Shown here one piece after another: positions 1-11,190 of a DNA stretch of 64,000 nucleotides (position 1 is its first letter; each line of letters opens with the position of its first letter). The notes below the pieces were generated by a model. It worked only from the letters and a program-made list of their open reading frames with translations. It had not been told where the DNA came from and did no database searches. Made by a program: the position numbers and the translations under genes. This DNA comes from Voacanga thouarsii (lineage: Eukaryota; Streptophyta; Magnoliopsida; Gentianales; Apocynaceae): contig JANUWF010001614.1 in assembly GCA_026120185.1 (NCBI GenBank), forward strand, positions 3,397,501-3,461,500, read 5' to 3'.

Positions 1-224
1 TAGGAAGTTAATTTTAAAAGACATTTTATATGTTTCTTATTTTAAATAGAATTTGATTTCAGTTTTCAAATTGATGAATCAAGAATATTCAGTTTCTTTC
101 CATTCTGGTATTTTCATTAGGAGGGATGGTAATTTAATTTGTACATGAAGCATGTAAGGATATCTTTTTTGTATACATCATATTAGAAATCAAGTAAATA
201 ATATTTCAAACTGAACCTAATAAT

Positions 225-1140
225 AAAAAGAGAAATGCTATATTAAATGAGTCGTATTTGTGGCATCTAAGATTAGAACATATAAATCTCAATCAGATTC
301 AGAAGCTAATCCATGATGGGCCTTTAGGTTCATTGAGATTAGAAGAATGGTCTCAGTGTAAATCTTACCTTAAAGGTAAAATGACCAAGAGGTTCTTTAC
401 CAAAAAGGCAGATAAAGTCATGGAAATACTAGCACTAGTTCATACAGATGTTTGTAGTCCGATGACTACACCAGCTAGAGGAGGCTACAAATACTTCATC
501 ACTTTCACATACAATCATACTCGTTTTGGTTATATTTATCTGATGAGGTGCAAGTTGGACTCTTTTGATAAATTCGAGTTTAAAATTGAAGTCGAGCATC
601 GCACAAGTAAATTAATTAAAACTTTGAGATCGGATCATGCTGAAGAGTACCTCCTTAGTGAGTTTAAGGACTACTTGTTATATCAGGATAGAGTATCTCA
701 GTTAATTACTCCTGGGACTCCCCAATAGAATGGAGTAGCTGAGAGAAGCAATAGAACTTTGATGGAAATGATCTGAAGCATGATGAGTCATGGTCTTCTC
801 CTATTTCTTTTTGGTGGTATGCCTTAGAAATAATGGCATATATTTTGAACTTGGTACCTTCGAAATCAGTACCTAGGACACCCTATGAGATGTCGACTGG
901 ACGAAAGCCCAGTGTTAACTATCTAAAGATATGGGGTTGTCCAACTTATATGCTGACCAAAGGAAGTAAGCTAGAACCAAGATTAGAGTTATGCTACTTC
1001 GTTAAGTATCCAAAAAGAACAAAAAATGGATATTTTTATCATTCTTAAGAGCATAAGGTACTTGTTAGTACTAATGCTAGATACTTAGAGGATGAACAAG
1101 TTGCATCCACCACAGGTTCAAGCAGAATATAGTTAGAATA
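225..1140 (+). pseudogene. copia-1 GAG-pre-integrase and integrase remnant
   Basis: The first part (about 246-420) matches a GAG-pre-integrase zinc domain, with the WHLRLEHINLNQIQKL block. The H-x-G of the family reads H-x-N here, and the expected cysteine pair is damaged (only CKSYL remains). The integrase core follows. The first catalytic Asp is in HTDVCSPM, the second in LRSDHAEEYL, and the Glu region reads GVAERSNRTLMEM near 735-765. A TAG at 726-728 and a TGA near 773 break the frame. A second open stretch, 833-1048, carries the end of the core (YILNLVPSKSVPRTPYEMSTG). Such an integrase would join element cDNA to host DNA in the nucleus, but this copy is dead. Confidence 0.85.
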
Positions 1141-1299
1141 GAAGTTGGTCACTGATTCAACTTCAGATACTTCTAACACCCCGACCGAGGAACCATGAGA
1201 AACACTACCTGATGTTCCTATACAAACTAAGCCTCATCATAGTGGGAGGATCACAAGAGTTCCAAAAAGGTGGACCAGAGAGATCTATGATCTAGTCTC

Positions 1300-2050
1300 T
1301 CTCTGATCATCAAGAATAAAATCCCACTAAATATGAGGAGGCCATTGTTAATGCTGATGCAGATAAATGGCAGTTAGCCATAAATGCTGAGATTGAGTCT
1401 ATGTACCTCAATCAGGTTTGGGATCTTATTACTGCGTCTGATAGGATAAAACCCATTGGGTGTAAGTGGGTATACAAGAGGAAATGAGGTGCAGATGGAA
1501 AGGTTGAAACCTACAAAGAAAAGTTGGTTGCTAAAGGTTATACTCAAAAAGAAGGGATCGATTATGAGGAAACATTTTTACCAGTAGTGATGCTTAAGTT
1601 TATCCAAATTCTCTTAGCCATCGCATGTCATTATTACTCCGAGATATGATAAATGGATATCAAGACGGCCTTCTTAAATGGCTATCTTAACGAAGACATC
1701 TATATGTCCCAGCCAGAAGGATTTGTTGCTATAGGTCAAGAACAAATGGTCTGTAAGCCTAAGAAGTCCATCTATTGACTTAAAGCAAGCATCACAAGCA
1801 TGGAATATATGTTTTAGTGAAATTATGAAAGCTTATGGTTTCATTTAAAACGTGGATAAACCATGTGTGTATAGGAAATCAGATAGTGGCAAATTGAATT
1901 TCTTGGTACCTTATGTAGATGACATTCTACTCATTGAAAATGATGTAGGGACATTGTTATCCGTTAAAGTTTGTCTATCTAGTCAATTTAGTATAAAAGA
2001 TATGTGAGAAGCTAGCTACATTCTAGGCATTAAGCTTCTTAGAGATAGGA
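1300..2050 (+). pseudogene. copia-1 reverse transcriptase remnant
   Basis: Degraded RVT_2-type reverse transcriptase. Recognisable blocks are the CKWVYKRK-like segment near 1460-1490, MDIKTAFLNG near 1651-1680, which carries the first catalytic Asp, and the YVDD box near 1912-1925, which still reads YVDDILL. Several in-frame stops (for example in the SIY-LKA block near 1775) and shifts abolish the product. It lies between the integrase remnant and the RNase H region, as expected for copia. Confidence 0.85.
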
Positions 2051-2058
2051 AGCAAAAA

Positions 2059-2896
2059 ATGTTAGGCTTATCTCAGTCTGCTTATATTGACCAGATATTG
2101 GTCAAGTACAACATGGATCAATGTAAAGGGGCTATTATACCCTTTAGATATGGATTATATTTATCTTCCAAGCAGTGTCCACAGATACAGGAAGACAAGC
2201 AGAAAATGAGCAGGATCTCTTATGCTTCAGTTGTGAGAAGTCTCATGTATATTATGCATTATAGTAGGCCAGATATTTGCTTTGTAGTAGGCATGGTTAG
2301 TAGATATCAGTCAAATCCAAGGGAAGCTCACGGGCAAGCCGTAAAACATATACTCAAATATCTAAAGAAAATGAGAGATTATATGTTTAAATATCGTGCT
2401 GATAATTTGGTTCCTACCGATTACACAGACTCAGACTTCCAGATAGATAAAGATGAAAGAAAATTCACTAGTGGATATGTCTTCACTTTGTCTGGAGAAG
2501 CTATTTCATTGAGAAGTATCAAACAATCTTGCATTGTTGATTCTACCATGGAAGCTGAGTATGTTGCTACTTCAGAAGGTTCTAAGGAAAGCTGTGTGGC
2601 ACTGGAAGTTCCTCACAGAACTTGGAGTAGTATTGCGCATGGATAGACTTGTCATTATTTATTGTGACAACTCTGGAGCAGTGTCACAATACAAGGAACC
2701 TCGAAACCATAAGACGGGCAAGCATATAGAGAGGAAGTATCATCTCACCCGGGTATTCATCAAGAAATGGGTGATTGTGGTCGATCAAATTTCCTCTGTC
2801 AACAATTTAGCAGATCCTTTTACCAAGCCTTTGATAGAAAATGTGTTTTTCAGACACTTAGATGCCATAGGGGTAAGCACTTCTGGACTTTCTTAG
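2059..2896 (+). pseudogene. copia-1 reverse transcriptase C-terminus and RNase H
   Basis: The open stretch 2059-2646 carries the LGLSQSAYIDQIL block and the YASVVRSLMYIMHYSRPDI block at the end of the copia reverse transcriptase. The RNase H domain follows: the DYTDSDF block holds its first Asp, and MEAEYVA holds its Glu. A frame shift near 2620-2640 moves the rest, including IIYCDNSGA and the C-terminal LADPFTKPL block, to the overlapping frame that ends at 2896. Apart from the shift, this is one of the best preserved coding stretches of copia-1. The family enzyme degrades the RNA strand during reverse transcription. Confidence 0.85.
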
Positions 2897-2909
2897 TCTT
2901 TGTATTGCA

Positions 2910-2919
2910 AGTGGAAGAT
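2910..2919 (+). other. polypurine tract of copia-1
   Basis: The purine-rich AGTGGAAGAT lies immediately before the LTR start TGTTGGAAAG. In this family it primes plus-strand DNA synthesis. The minus-strand element B has the same tract as AAGTGGGAGAT at 18872-18882. Confidence 0.8.
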
Positions 2920-4701
2920 TGTTGGAAAGTATGCCCTCAAAGACTATGTATTCTGTGTAAATATATTGCAATAAAATATTTATTCATTTAATTTAACTTA
3001 TTTCTTATATTATTGCACATTTAAAGGTCTATGTATGACAAAGTAATGGTCTATGCGTTGGGTCGTTCTTCACAGCAAGGTATGGACCATGGGTACTTGT
3101 CATACAAGTAAAATTGAGTTCTTAGTCATTTGATGGAATTGAGCATTTCATCAAGGTAAGACTATTATGCCATGATTTTCAATGAGGAATGGTTTACCTT
3201 AAATCAGTGAGTAGTTCAGTTCACTCACATCATTAGCATAAGCGTATTTCGAATATGTAGAACTGGACCTGTAATAGTGGTCTCTCTTAAAGTACTATAA
3301 CTTAATGTACTATAATTAAAGAGATAAGACTATTACTACTACAGCATGGATAGATACCTTCATACTTGAGTGTAAGTTGGTGGTTTGGCGAAGCTAAGGT
3401 TTTGTACTTTGATATATCTTGGGTGAGATTTCTTTTGTGAGATCACTATCATTGTATGTTGGGTGTATTACTCTAGTTAGTTAAGATGGACTCATGCAAC
3501 AGAGTTTCTATACTTCACTTAGTGAAGTTAAATCATCCCATTGTGATTGTCCAGGATAATCTAATAATCCAGGGCCCTGGGAACATGACCCTAGAATGTG
3601 TGCTTTTAGGTAGCTTCTAATGATAAGTATATTGGAGTGAGTCCTGGATTATTGACTAGAGATCTAAGGATAGTAGATGCCTTTGAGATGAGTGTTAGTA
3701 CATTTATCCTGTCTTATTGATAGGTATTACATAGAGGGGTATTTCTGTCATTTCTCCTGTAGGTCGGAGACATTGCTTTAGCAATATTATTCTTGGGGTC
3801 AATTTTTCCATATGGTGATAAATGAAAATATTTAAAAATGACAAAATGCAGCTATTTATTAGTAAGGGTATTTTGGTCATTTTAGTAGCCATGAATAATA
3901 TGTCTCTTGGTCCCCAGAGTAGCTTAAGTTACCTTGGAAGAGAACTAAAATTTATTCTAAGATCCAATTAGAATTAATTAATTAATTTTGGATTTTAATG
4001 ACTCCCAGAAAAGATAATTAATTAATTAATTAAGATAATTGGGTTAAAATAAATTAATTAATTTGATTGATATATGTTGGCATATATTAAAAGTCCAATT
4101 AGAATTAATGAATTAATCTTAGGTATTTAATGAGGTGCAGAAAAGATAATTAATTAATTAAGAGGATTGGGCCAGTCTTGGATTGGTTTTAAGCACAACA
4201 CCTAGCCTATTAGGGCTTCATGTTTTCTGACCATTAAGGCTTGAGAAAGCCCTAGGCTGGCCGAAAATAGTGACAAGAGGAGAAGAAAAAGGGACGACAT
4301 TCTTTTGAGTTCTCTTCTCTCTGGTGTGTGCCGTCACCTCTCCTTCCTCTCTTGTTTTTCATCCTTTCTCTTCCCTCTCTGTAGTAGATTATGTTTTGAT
4401 TATCCAAAAGGTGCTCTCACCAAGCTAACGCCAAGAGTAAGGTAGAGTCATACTCCGGAAGACAAAGAGAAGAAGCTTAGAGACGCTTGATGGTAGGAGT
4501 AGAAGATTGGCGGGAGTTTTGGTTAAATATCTAGTACCTCCTTCTCCAGTGCAAAGCAAGATGAAGTTCCAATACAACCCATCCCTGCGTTGGTTAATCC
4601 TCAACCAATAATGAAAAGTAAGTATTCTCTCCTAGGTATGGCACGGAAAGCTGAAAAAATTTACACTGCATTTTCTTTGATAGTTTTTTGTGATTCCTTC
4701 A
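2920..4701 (+). repeat. 3' LTR of copia-1
   Basis: The LTR starts TGTTGGAAAG and ends GATTCCTTCA. The start follows from the purine tract and from matching starts in A, B and C. The end was set by alignment with A, which ends the same way at 38527 on the minus strand, and with C, whose LTR ends GCCTTCA just before a primer site. Length is 1782 bp. It holds AT-rich TTAATTAA blocks around 3970-4170. The next five bases, TAAAA, would be one copy of the target duplication. The partner lies outside the window. Confidence 0.8.
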
Positions 4702-6124
4702 TAAAACACCAAGAGTAAATTAGGTCTCGAACACCCATATAACATACAGACTCATAGTCCTCCAAACAACATATTATAACATGCTAGTATAAAACCTCCC
4801 CCTTGTACTACTCCCTTCGGTTTTATTTAAATTAGGGATGTAATCAACATTGAAATTTAAACTACAATAAGTAATAATTCATATATCTAAGTAAAATGGA
4901 TTCATCAATGGTCTTTCTAAGAATTCTACTCCCATGGGCATGAACACATGAACAAGAAATCAGAAACATCACTCAATAACTAATACACATAGCCCCCATC
5001 CCTACAAATAATTTATACAACCAAAAGTCATCCTTGATGCCTCACACACAATGGAGTTAAGACTAAGAGAAAAAGATGATATTTGAATTACCGCTTGGGA
5101 GAGTAACGTGCATTGATCCTAAAAAGATGAGGGCTGTTTTTCTTTTAGTATATGGAAACCTTGCACCTTCTAAGAAGAATAGGTGCATGTGGCCTTTGAG
5201 AAGGTATGAGGGTGCATATGATCAGATTTAGTGAGGGAAGAATGGAGAGTATTACTTCAGCTTTGAGAGAAGAGTGATTGATCGTGAGCCCTTGGGGAAA
5301 AAATGGAGATGCGTATACTCATGCTTGTTTATGAAGAAGACTTGGTCTTTGAGAGGTTTGAAAGTCCTCTTCATCAATGGAAAGAAAGTGTAATCTTTGT
5401 TTAATTTACTGAAATGAAAAATAAAACAAAATGTTTAGTCTTGGATATTAGATATGCGTGAGTAATCCGAGGAGCAAATTTAGCAATTCAAAATTTGATA
5501 AGATCTTAGGTGATCCTTTCAAATTTCAAATCTCCCAAGGAAGCTATGTGTGGTGACCAAGAATGACAGTGCAAGTGTGTGTATTGCTTAGAGAATATGG
5601 AGAAAATGAAAAGTTATATCACTAATTTGGTATAATGGTAAATTGAGGGTTTTAATTTGTTAGAGAATTGAGAGTGGCCAAATTCTTCAAGAAGAAATGT
5701 AGAATGAATGTTGGCTGAATGTGATGCAAATCTGGTGTTTGTTTTCTTTCTGATAGGTAAAATGTATTCTTAAGAGAGATCTCAAGAGATTTAAAAATCA
5801 AAACGGCTTAGATAGGATTTAAAATTCAAGAATTCCTTGAGGTTAGGAACTTCTAAAAATGGCGGCCAGCATGCTTATATAGATTGGATATGAAAAACAA
5901 GAGTTGAGGTTATTCTAGACAAGGAAAGAGATATCGTGCATTATAGTGTTTTAGTAAAGCAATTCGATATTAAAAAAAAAAACATTACTTGAATTTTGAA
6001 ACATTTCGAGCATTGTGATTTAAGACTTGAGAACTCCAAAGTGGCTAAAAGAAAAGATAACCACAAAAAAGTTTACAACAAAATTGAGATAGAAGATATT
6101 TTGATGTGAACTCCTTGGGGGTTA
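4702..6124. other. unassigned sequence hosting copia-1
   Basis: No convincing coding sequence or known element was recognised. The block lies between the copia-1 LTR end and the rearranged G1 LTR. On the minus strand a TATA-like CTATATAAGC occurs near 5872-5881, followed by a long pyrimidine-rich stretch running toward 5050 that resembles a transcribed leader or the R/U5 part of an LTR. It may be a diverged LTR in minus orientation or part of an old gene promoter. It does not resemble the other LTRs here by eye. Confidence 0.4.
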
Positions 6125-6266
6125 ATTTATAGGCTAAAAGGCTCTACCTTAGCTATCTTCCTATTTTGACCTCAAGCAAAATTGCCATTCTACCCTTACT
6201 ACTTAATAAGCATAACTAAGCCTTTTAGCCTATAAATCATAATTCTAAAGCACATAAAATCATTCA
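6125..6266 (-). repeat. inverted fragment of chromovirus LTR start
   Basis: Bases about 6144-6266 are the reverse complement of the 5' part of the G1/S LTR. They match 14200-14320 inverted, and 52580-52710 directly, because S is on the minus strand. A perfect 19-base inverted repeat, 6125-6143 and 6219-6237 (ATTTATAGGCTAAAAGGCT and its complement), bounds the piece. It sits just before the + strand LTR body, so the first roughly 1.9 kb of the G1 5' LTR was lost or rearranged. Confidence 0.75.
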
Positions 6267-6289
6267 AAGCTCTTCTGTCAATTAATCAT

Positions 6290-8662
6290 AACTAAGCCTC
6301 TCCCCCCCCCTCTCTCTCTCTCTCTCTCTCAGCCAAAATGGTTGCAACAACCATGGCTATTTTCTTTCTTCTTTCTTAGACAATTCAAGACTCTCAAGCG
6401 CATGGACCTTCTTAAATATCCATCGAAATAATCATCAACCAAGTATTTCTCCTTTCTTTTAAATTCTAAATTCATGTCTCTTAGATGTTGATAGAGAGGA
6501 TAGAATATGAATGGGGGATTGAGTATATGCATATGTATGAAGGGATTGGGATTGGTGCATGAGAATGATTTATCATGATTAAGCTTTATGAAAATCCTTG
6601 AGAATCGATGTATGCTCTCCATGTCTTAAGAAATTATGAATGTTTAAGCATGCTAGATGTTATGTCACCTTTGGTGAATAGGATATTATGTTCTTAATTT
6701 CATTGAAGCCGTGAGTATGATTATGCTTATTAGATATTTGGCCATGTGATGGTAGGTATGGATTAAGCCTATGTTCATGAATAGAATAGGTTGTTGATTG
6801 ATGTTGAAGTATATGTTCATGAATCTTGTTAGCAATAGAAAAATTATGTTCATGACCTTGTTGATCCTAGGCTATTTTAATTAGCAAAATTTTATTACCC
6901 TAATTAAAATTATTACTATATTTTTCTCTAAAGATTTCAAAAATTCCTAGGAAGTTTTGAAAATGGAATGTTAAATGGAATAATAAGATTTTACTAGTCG
7001 AATAAATAATATCTTTCATTAAAAATAATATATGTATATGTAAAATAGTAAATAAGATCTTTTTATATAAATAATAATAAATAAAATACTAATAACCTTG
7101 TAGACCATGGTTCAAACTTTTATCTATATTCATAAATATTATTTATATTAAAATTTGTTTGTTATTTATTAAACAAAATTTAACATAATTCATTTATTGT
7201 TTATTTTATTTATTACTAATTATTTATTATCTAATAAAAATTAATTGTAATTTATTATTTATTTATAATAAAACCATTTTTAAATTACCATTTACTAATA
7301 TTTAACAATTAAACCCTTGTGTATTTATTAGCAATAGTACTCATGATTTATTATTTGAACCTATAATTTATTAGTAATTATTTTAAAACCCCTAGTTATT
7401 GTGACTTATCAAGCTAGACTTATTTTATAAAATCCTTTATCTTCTAGCCTTAAAGCATAGGACATTAGGGTTATGATTATAATAAGTTAAACTAAGATTA
7501 TTTATATAAGCGAATATACTTTGAGTATAACCTTATGACTTGTGTTTACCCCAGGTGGGGTTAGGTCAGTTTTGGAAGATTTTTTAATTTGATCAAGCAA
7601 AGGATCAGGTAAGCTCATGCATAAACTTATTTGAAGACACAAGGTTCTATGGCAAGCCAAATGCGATGTGTATGGACACTCATTTTGTAAAGGTAATTAA
7701 GGACTGTTTCCTTTTTATTTTAGTCAGGCAAATCATTTGAAAATTTAAATAAGCAGTTTTGCAAAAATACTAAACTCTTTCTAAAACCTAACTTTGACAA
7801 GAATTTTAGAAACCCTTAATTGCTATTTCCATATAAGGCAATGTATTGTCAGTTTTCTCCCAAGTGGGACAATCAACGTTGAGTACTCAATAAAGGTAGA
7901 CTACTAAGACTAGTCTTTGAAGGGTTAGGGTAAGTCTCTCAGTAGGTGGCCACCTCTGAGGGTAAGTCCTTCCCGGATAGGATGCCAATCCGGTAGGTCA
8001 TGCCAGTCTGAGCTAGCCACTTTCAGTTGTGTAGACTGTGTGTTTCCGGAGTGGACAACCGGTAAGTTTGGGTATAGAGAAGGAGGAGTATCTCACCCGG
8101 TAAGCCGTACACATACCTTTTGTTAGTCTACACAAAGTGTGGCATTCTGACCATTATATGGTCACGGGGCCCAAAGTGTGGTAACCTATGGCTACCCATT
8201 TGAGTGGTTGTATTTATTGTATATATGTATTGTTTGAAAAGCAAAACACCACTCTTTATTTTTAACATTATTTAATACTTGCCAGCACTTTCTCTCATGA
8301 AAATTTTCCAACTTGCATACATGAACTATTTTACCTGAAACACTCAAAGCACACACGGGCTTACTGAGATTTTTATCTCAACACCTTTTATGCTATATTT
8401 TCAGGTCAATCCTACTGTGGAGATGAGTAGCTAGATTTGTTGCCTGCTTTGAAGACTTTATGTTATTTATTTTATGTGTTGCTTTGAGAGATAGTAGTAA
8501 TCAATTTAAATTGGATTTGTACCTGTATTTTTAGGCTGTAATAAGTTCAATTTTAAGGTATTTCTTTTATTTTCTTTTGTGTGACCCAATTATAAAGACT
8601 CATTGTCCTTTGGACGGGGCGACATCCCCGACCTTGCTGGGCTTAGGTAGTGGGGTGTTACA
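6290..8662 (+). repeat. 5' LTR of G1, 5'-truncated
   Basis: This matches the 3' LTR of G1 from about 15990 onward and the last 2.35 kb of the G2 LTR (61020-63372). It ends GTAGTGGGGTGTTACA directly before the primer site. The first roughly 1.9 kb of a normal LTR is absent and replaced by a short inverted fragment. A weak ORF on the opposite strand (6329-6622, with a counterpart at 15982-16305) lies within LTR sequence and has no recognisable product. The stretch 6890-7450 is very AT-rich. Confidence 0.85.
6301..6331 (+). repeat. C-run and (CT)n microsatellite
   Basis: A run of C followed by about ten CT units. The equivalent site in the 3' LTR (about 15992-16007) and in G2 (about 61030-61050) also has CT repeats of different length, so this is a variable microsatellite inside the LTR. 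Confidence 0.9.
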
Positions 8663-8664
8663 AG

Positions 8665-8677
8665 TGGTATCAAAGAC
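8665..8677 (+). other. primer binding site, initiator Met tRNA type
   Basis: TGGTATCAAAGAC lies two bases after the LTR end at 8662. It matches the usual plant Met primer site TGGTATCAGAGC with one change in the first 12 bases. The site binds the 3' end of the tRNA to prime minus-strand DNA synthesis. It fixes the LTR boundary and the + orientation. Confidence 0.9.
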
Positions 8678-8760
8678 TAGGTTTAGGCAAATATTGATAG
8701 TATATGTTCTGTTTTATTAAGTTCAAATCTTTTATCTAACCTGTCTTGTTTATCTGTAGG

Positions 8761-9234
8761 ATGGTTAGAATACTCAGAACCACAAGGAAAGGGCATCAAT
8801 GGCATCCACCCATCCCTATCTACTCGGAAGACCTACCAGTACCTCAGCCTGCACCGTAGCCAATGATTCCATTGGATGAAAGCAGTGACGTTGAGGTTCA
8901 GATCATTGAGCCACCCCCAATACCTATGATAGACTTGGTTACTGATAGTGAAGATGAAGAGATTGATATAGAATATGTTCCCCTCCCTCCTAGTCCCATA
9001 GTTGACTTGACAGCTAATAGTGATGGTCCGGGGGAGATAGATTATGAATCTCCACCTAGACTCTCTTTCATACCCCCACCCAACTAGGTTGAGACTGGGG
9101 AGAGTTCTAGGCGACCCTGGAAAGAGCCAATAGATGGGTTTGCAAACGGGGCTGGGATAGACTTCACTAGGAATTCTAGGTGATGGTTATATGAGGCCGA
9201 TGTTGAAGACTCCGATAAGGACTAGAGAGGCTAA
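8761..9234 (+). pseudogene. leader ORF of G1: acidic, proline-rich, SIM-like motifs
   Basis: A small ORF lies between primer site and gag. I choose the ATG at 8761 (MVRILRTTRKG), which sits just after a pyrimidine-rich stretch ending in TAG. Codon 33 is TAG (8857-8859), probably once CAG. After it the frame is open to 9087, and with further stops at 9085, 9181 and 9223 the same frame stays protein-like to about 9234. The start is basic and the rest is acidic and proline-rich. Two repeated modules read MIDLVTDSEDEE (8926-8961) and IVDLTANSD (8998-9024). Each has a hydrophobic core followed by acidic or serine residues, like SUMO-interacting motifs. The function is unknown and the SUMO link is inference. 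G3 has a comparable acidic leader ORF at 63374-63823. Confidence 0.6.
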
Positions 9235-9498
9235 GAGCTCCTATGTTTAGGATGTTTTATTTAATGCTTTCCATAAACTCCTATGTTTAGGATTTCATTC
9301 CTGTTTAGTGCTTTAATTTCAAATTTATGCAAATAAGAGTACCTAGAGTACTCTAAGGTGTGAGAGTAATTTATAAATAATTCTTTATACAAAAACTTAC
9401 ATCTGATTTTCTTTTACTTAAACCTAAATGTGATTGCATGCTTAAATGAAATACTTTAAACTTGAATGCATAAACTCATTATCTGGGCATGGTTTAGA
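9235..9498 (+). other. untranslated spacer between leader ORF and gag of G1
   Basis: AT-rich, with no ORF of note. It contains a near-duplicate CTCCTATGTTTAGGAT at 9238 and 9288. No promoter or processing site can be assigned. Confidence 0.6.
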
Positions 9499-10548
9499 AT
9501 GGCACCTCAGCAACGTGTAGCCACATCAAGCAGAAGAGTTCCAGAAGCAGAGCCTGTGACACCGGATTTTGAGACGACTCAAATGCAGTCACCTAACCGG
9601 GGAAATGAGAGCGATCCAGATTTAGAAATAGGGTTAGAGGAACCTATTGGAGTGATGATGGGGCAAGCATTCAGCAAGATGACCGAGATTCTTCAAACTT
9701 TGAGTAAGCGGAGGAATCCAAGGGGAGAGGACGAAGCGTTGTAGTGGTTTCTGAAATTCCAACTGCCCGCCTTCTTGAGAGAAGTCGAACAGGATTAGAA
9801 AGCTGAGCAATAGATAAAGCAGATGGTAGACATTTTCGCTACGCTTCAGTACACTGAGAAGCAAATGGTGAAGTTTTTTGCATTCAGATTGAGGGGACCA
9901 GCTCGGGCATGGTGGCAACGGGTTCAAGATGACTAGGAGATGATTGACCAAGACTAGACGTGGACCAATTTTGTGGAAGCATTTAGAGCCGAATATATCC
10001 CTCAGTGGATAGTTGAGAAGTGCGAAGATGAGTTTCAGAATCTCAAGCAGGGTGGTATAACAGTAGCTCAGTACGCAGCATGGTTCACCCAATTGTCAAA
10101 GTACTGCAAGAGGTTGGTGGACATTGAGCAGAGCAGGACAAGACAGTTTGTCAAGGGGCTAAGGCAGGAGTTGAGAAGGGCGTTAGCACCTTCTCCACCA
10201 ACGACCTACTCAGGGGCCGTGGACGCAGCCACCCGAAATGAAAATAAGGACCGCAGCAAGATGGCACTAAGATCTTTGCAGCCGCTAAGGCAACTGTCGG
10301 GACCTTTTCGGAGGTAGCAACCCAACAAACGCCCTGCCAACCAACAGTAGCAGAACCAAGGAAAGCAAGCTTAGATAGCACCGGTTGGTCCTACGCAAAA
10401 TCTTCCGTCATGCTGGCAATGTGGGAAAAGGGGCCACACAGAGAGAAATTATTGGTCCATAGGAGGTGAACAGAAATGTTCCCACTGCGGAGACCCGAAC
10501 CATCTGCGGAACGCCTGCCCTAAACTTCTCCGAGTCGAGCAAGAAAAT
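9499..10548 (+). pseudogene. G1 Gag
   Basis: Gag forms the particle that packages element RNA. The start at 9499 (MAPQQRVATSS) is preferred over an in-frame ATG 11 codons upstream because it begins the usual gag-like sequence. The retrotrans_gag domain holds RGPARAWW near 9895-9915 and the EYIPQWIVEKCEDEF block near 9990-10035. Two zinc knuckles follow near 10412-10520. The first has lost its last Cys ([15 protein letters not shown]) and the second, [14 protein letters not shown], is intact. Stops at 9742, about 9796, 9811, 9934, 9955, 10318 and 10348 interrupt it. Nearly all are TAG at positions where Trp or Gln is expected. Confidence 0.88.
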
Positions 10549-11190
10549 TTGGCTCAGATCCCGAGGGCCAACAGAGCCAATGCTCCGGAAGCATCTGGGA
10601 GTGGAGCGCAGAAGCCTCAGGTGAAAGCAAATTTTTTCGCTCTCAATTGGGAGGAGGTTGGAGCTGATGCGGCAGTGGTGAAAGGTACGTTTACTATCCA
10701 AGGTCATTCCGTTAATGCATTGATAGACCCTGGATCTACTAATTCCTATCTAAACAAGAATTGTGCATATCATTTGGGTTGGGATGGAATAGAACTACCT
10801 TTTACTTTGACGGTGAGTACGCCTTTGGGGAAGATGATGCAAGCAGATTGGTATGTGCAAAATTGTAAAATTAAAGTGGGGAGAGAAAGCTTGGAAGGAG
10901 ATTTGATAGTCTTGGCTATTGATGATTATGATTTGATATTGGAAATGGATTGGCTAGCGAAGCATGGAGCTAGAGTAGACTGTAAGAACAAGTCGGTTCA
11001 ATTCATTAGACCAGGATGTGATGTGTTAGAGTTCAATGGCAAGAGAGTAAAGGAATTGAAGTGTTTTATAGCTGGGGTTAAAGCCCGAAAATTGTTGAAG
11101 CAAGGATGTCAAGGATATTTAGCTTATGTGATAAACAAGACAAATGACCAGTGCACTCTGGAGGATACTGAGGTGTTAAAGGATTTTCTT
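10549..11190 (+). pseudogene. G1 protease
   Basis: Retropepsin-like aspartic protease that would cut the polyprotein. The catalytic motif is LIDPGST near 10721-10741, with Pro in place of the more usual Ser/Thr. The flap and core follow, and the [14 protein letters not shown] block lies near 10930-10970. The frame is open from 10549 through most of the reverse transcriptase, to 11691. The protease is therefore uninterrupted here, unlike in G2, which has lost about 75 bases of it. Confidence 0.85.

Larger units (their letters stand above)
1..4701 (+). mobile_element. Ty1/copia retrotransposon copia-1, 3' part
   Basis: This is the 3' part of a copia-type LTR retrotransposon. The order of remnants is GAG-pre-integrase, integrase, reverse transcriptase and RNase H, then a purine tract and a 3' LTR. 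Integrase before reverse transcriptase is the diagnostic copia order. The first 230 bases also resemble degraded Gag-Pol coding sequence just ahead of the GAG-pre-integrase domain, so the element continues to the left of the window. Many stops and frame shifts make it non-functional. Its LTR belongs to the same subfamily as the LTR of element A (38527-40000). Confidence 0.9.

Noticed and set aside
4010..4040. TTAATTAA clusters as possible origin or binding sites
   Set aside because: They occur in every LTR of the copia-1/A and B/C families and are part of the LTR sequence.
6329..6622. 97-codon minus-strand ORF, with a close copy at 15982-16305
   Set aside because: It is repeated only because it lies in both LTRs of G1. 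The frame is not kept in S or G2 and no domain is visible.
9634..10092. 152-codon minus-strand ORF opposite G1 gag
   Set aside because: It is the shadow of gag on the other strand and has no signal of its own.
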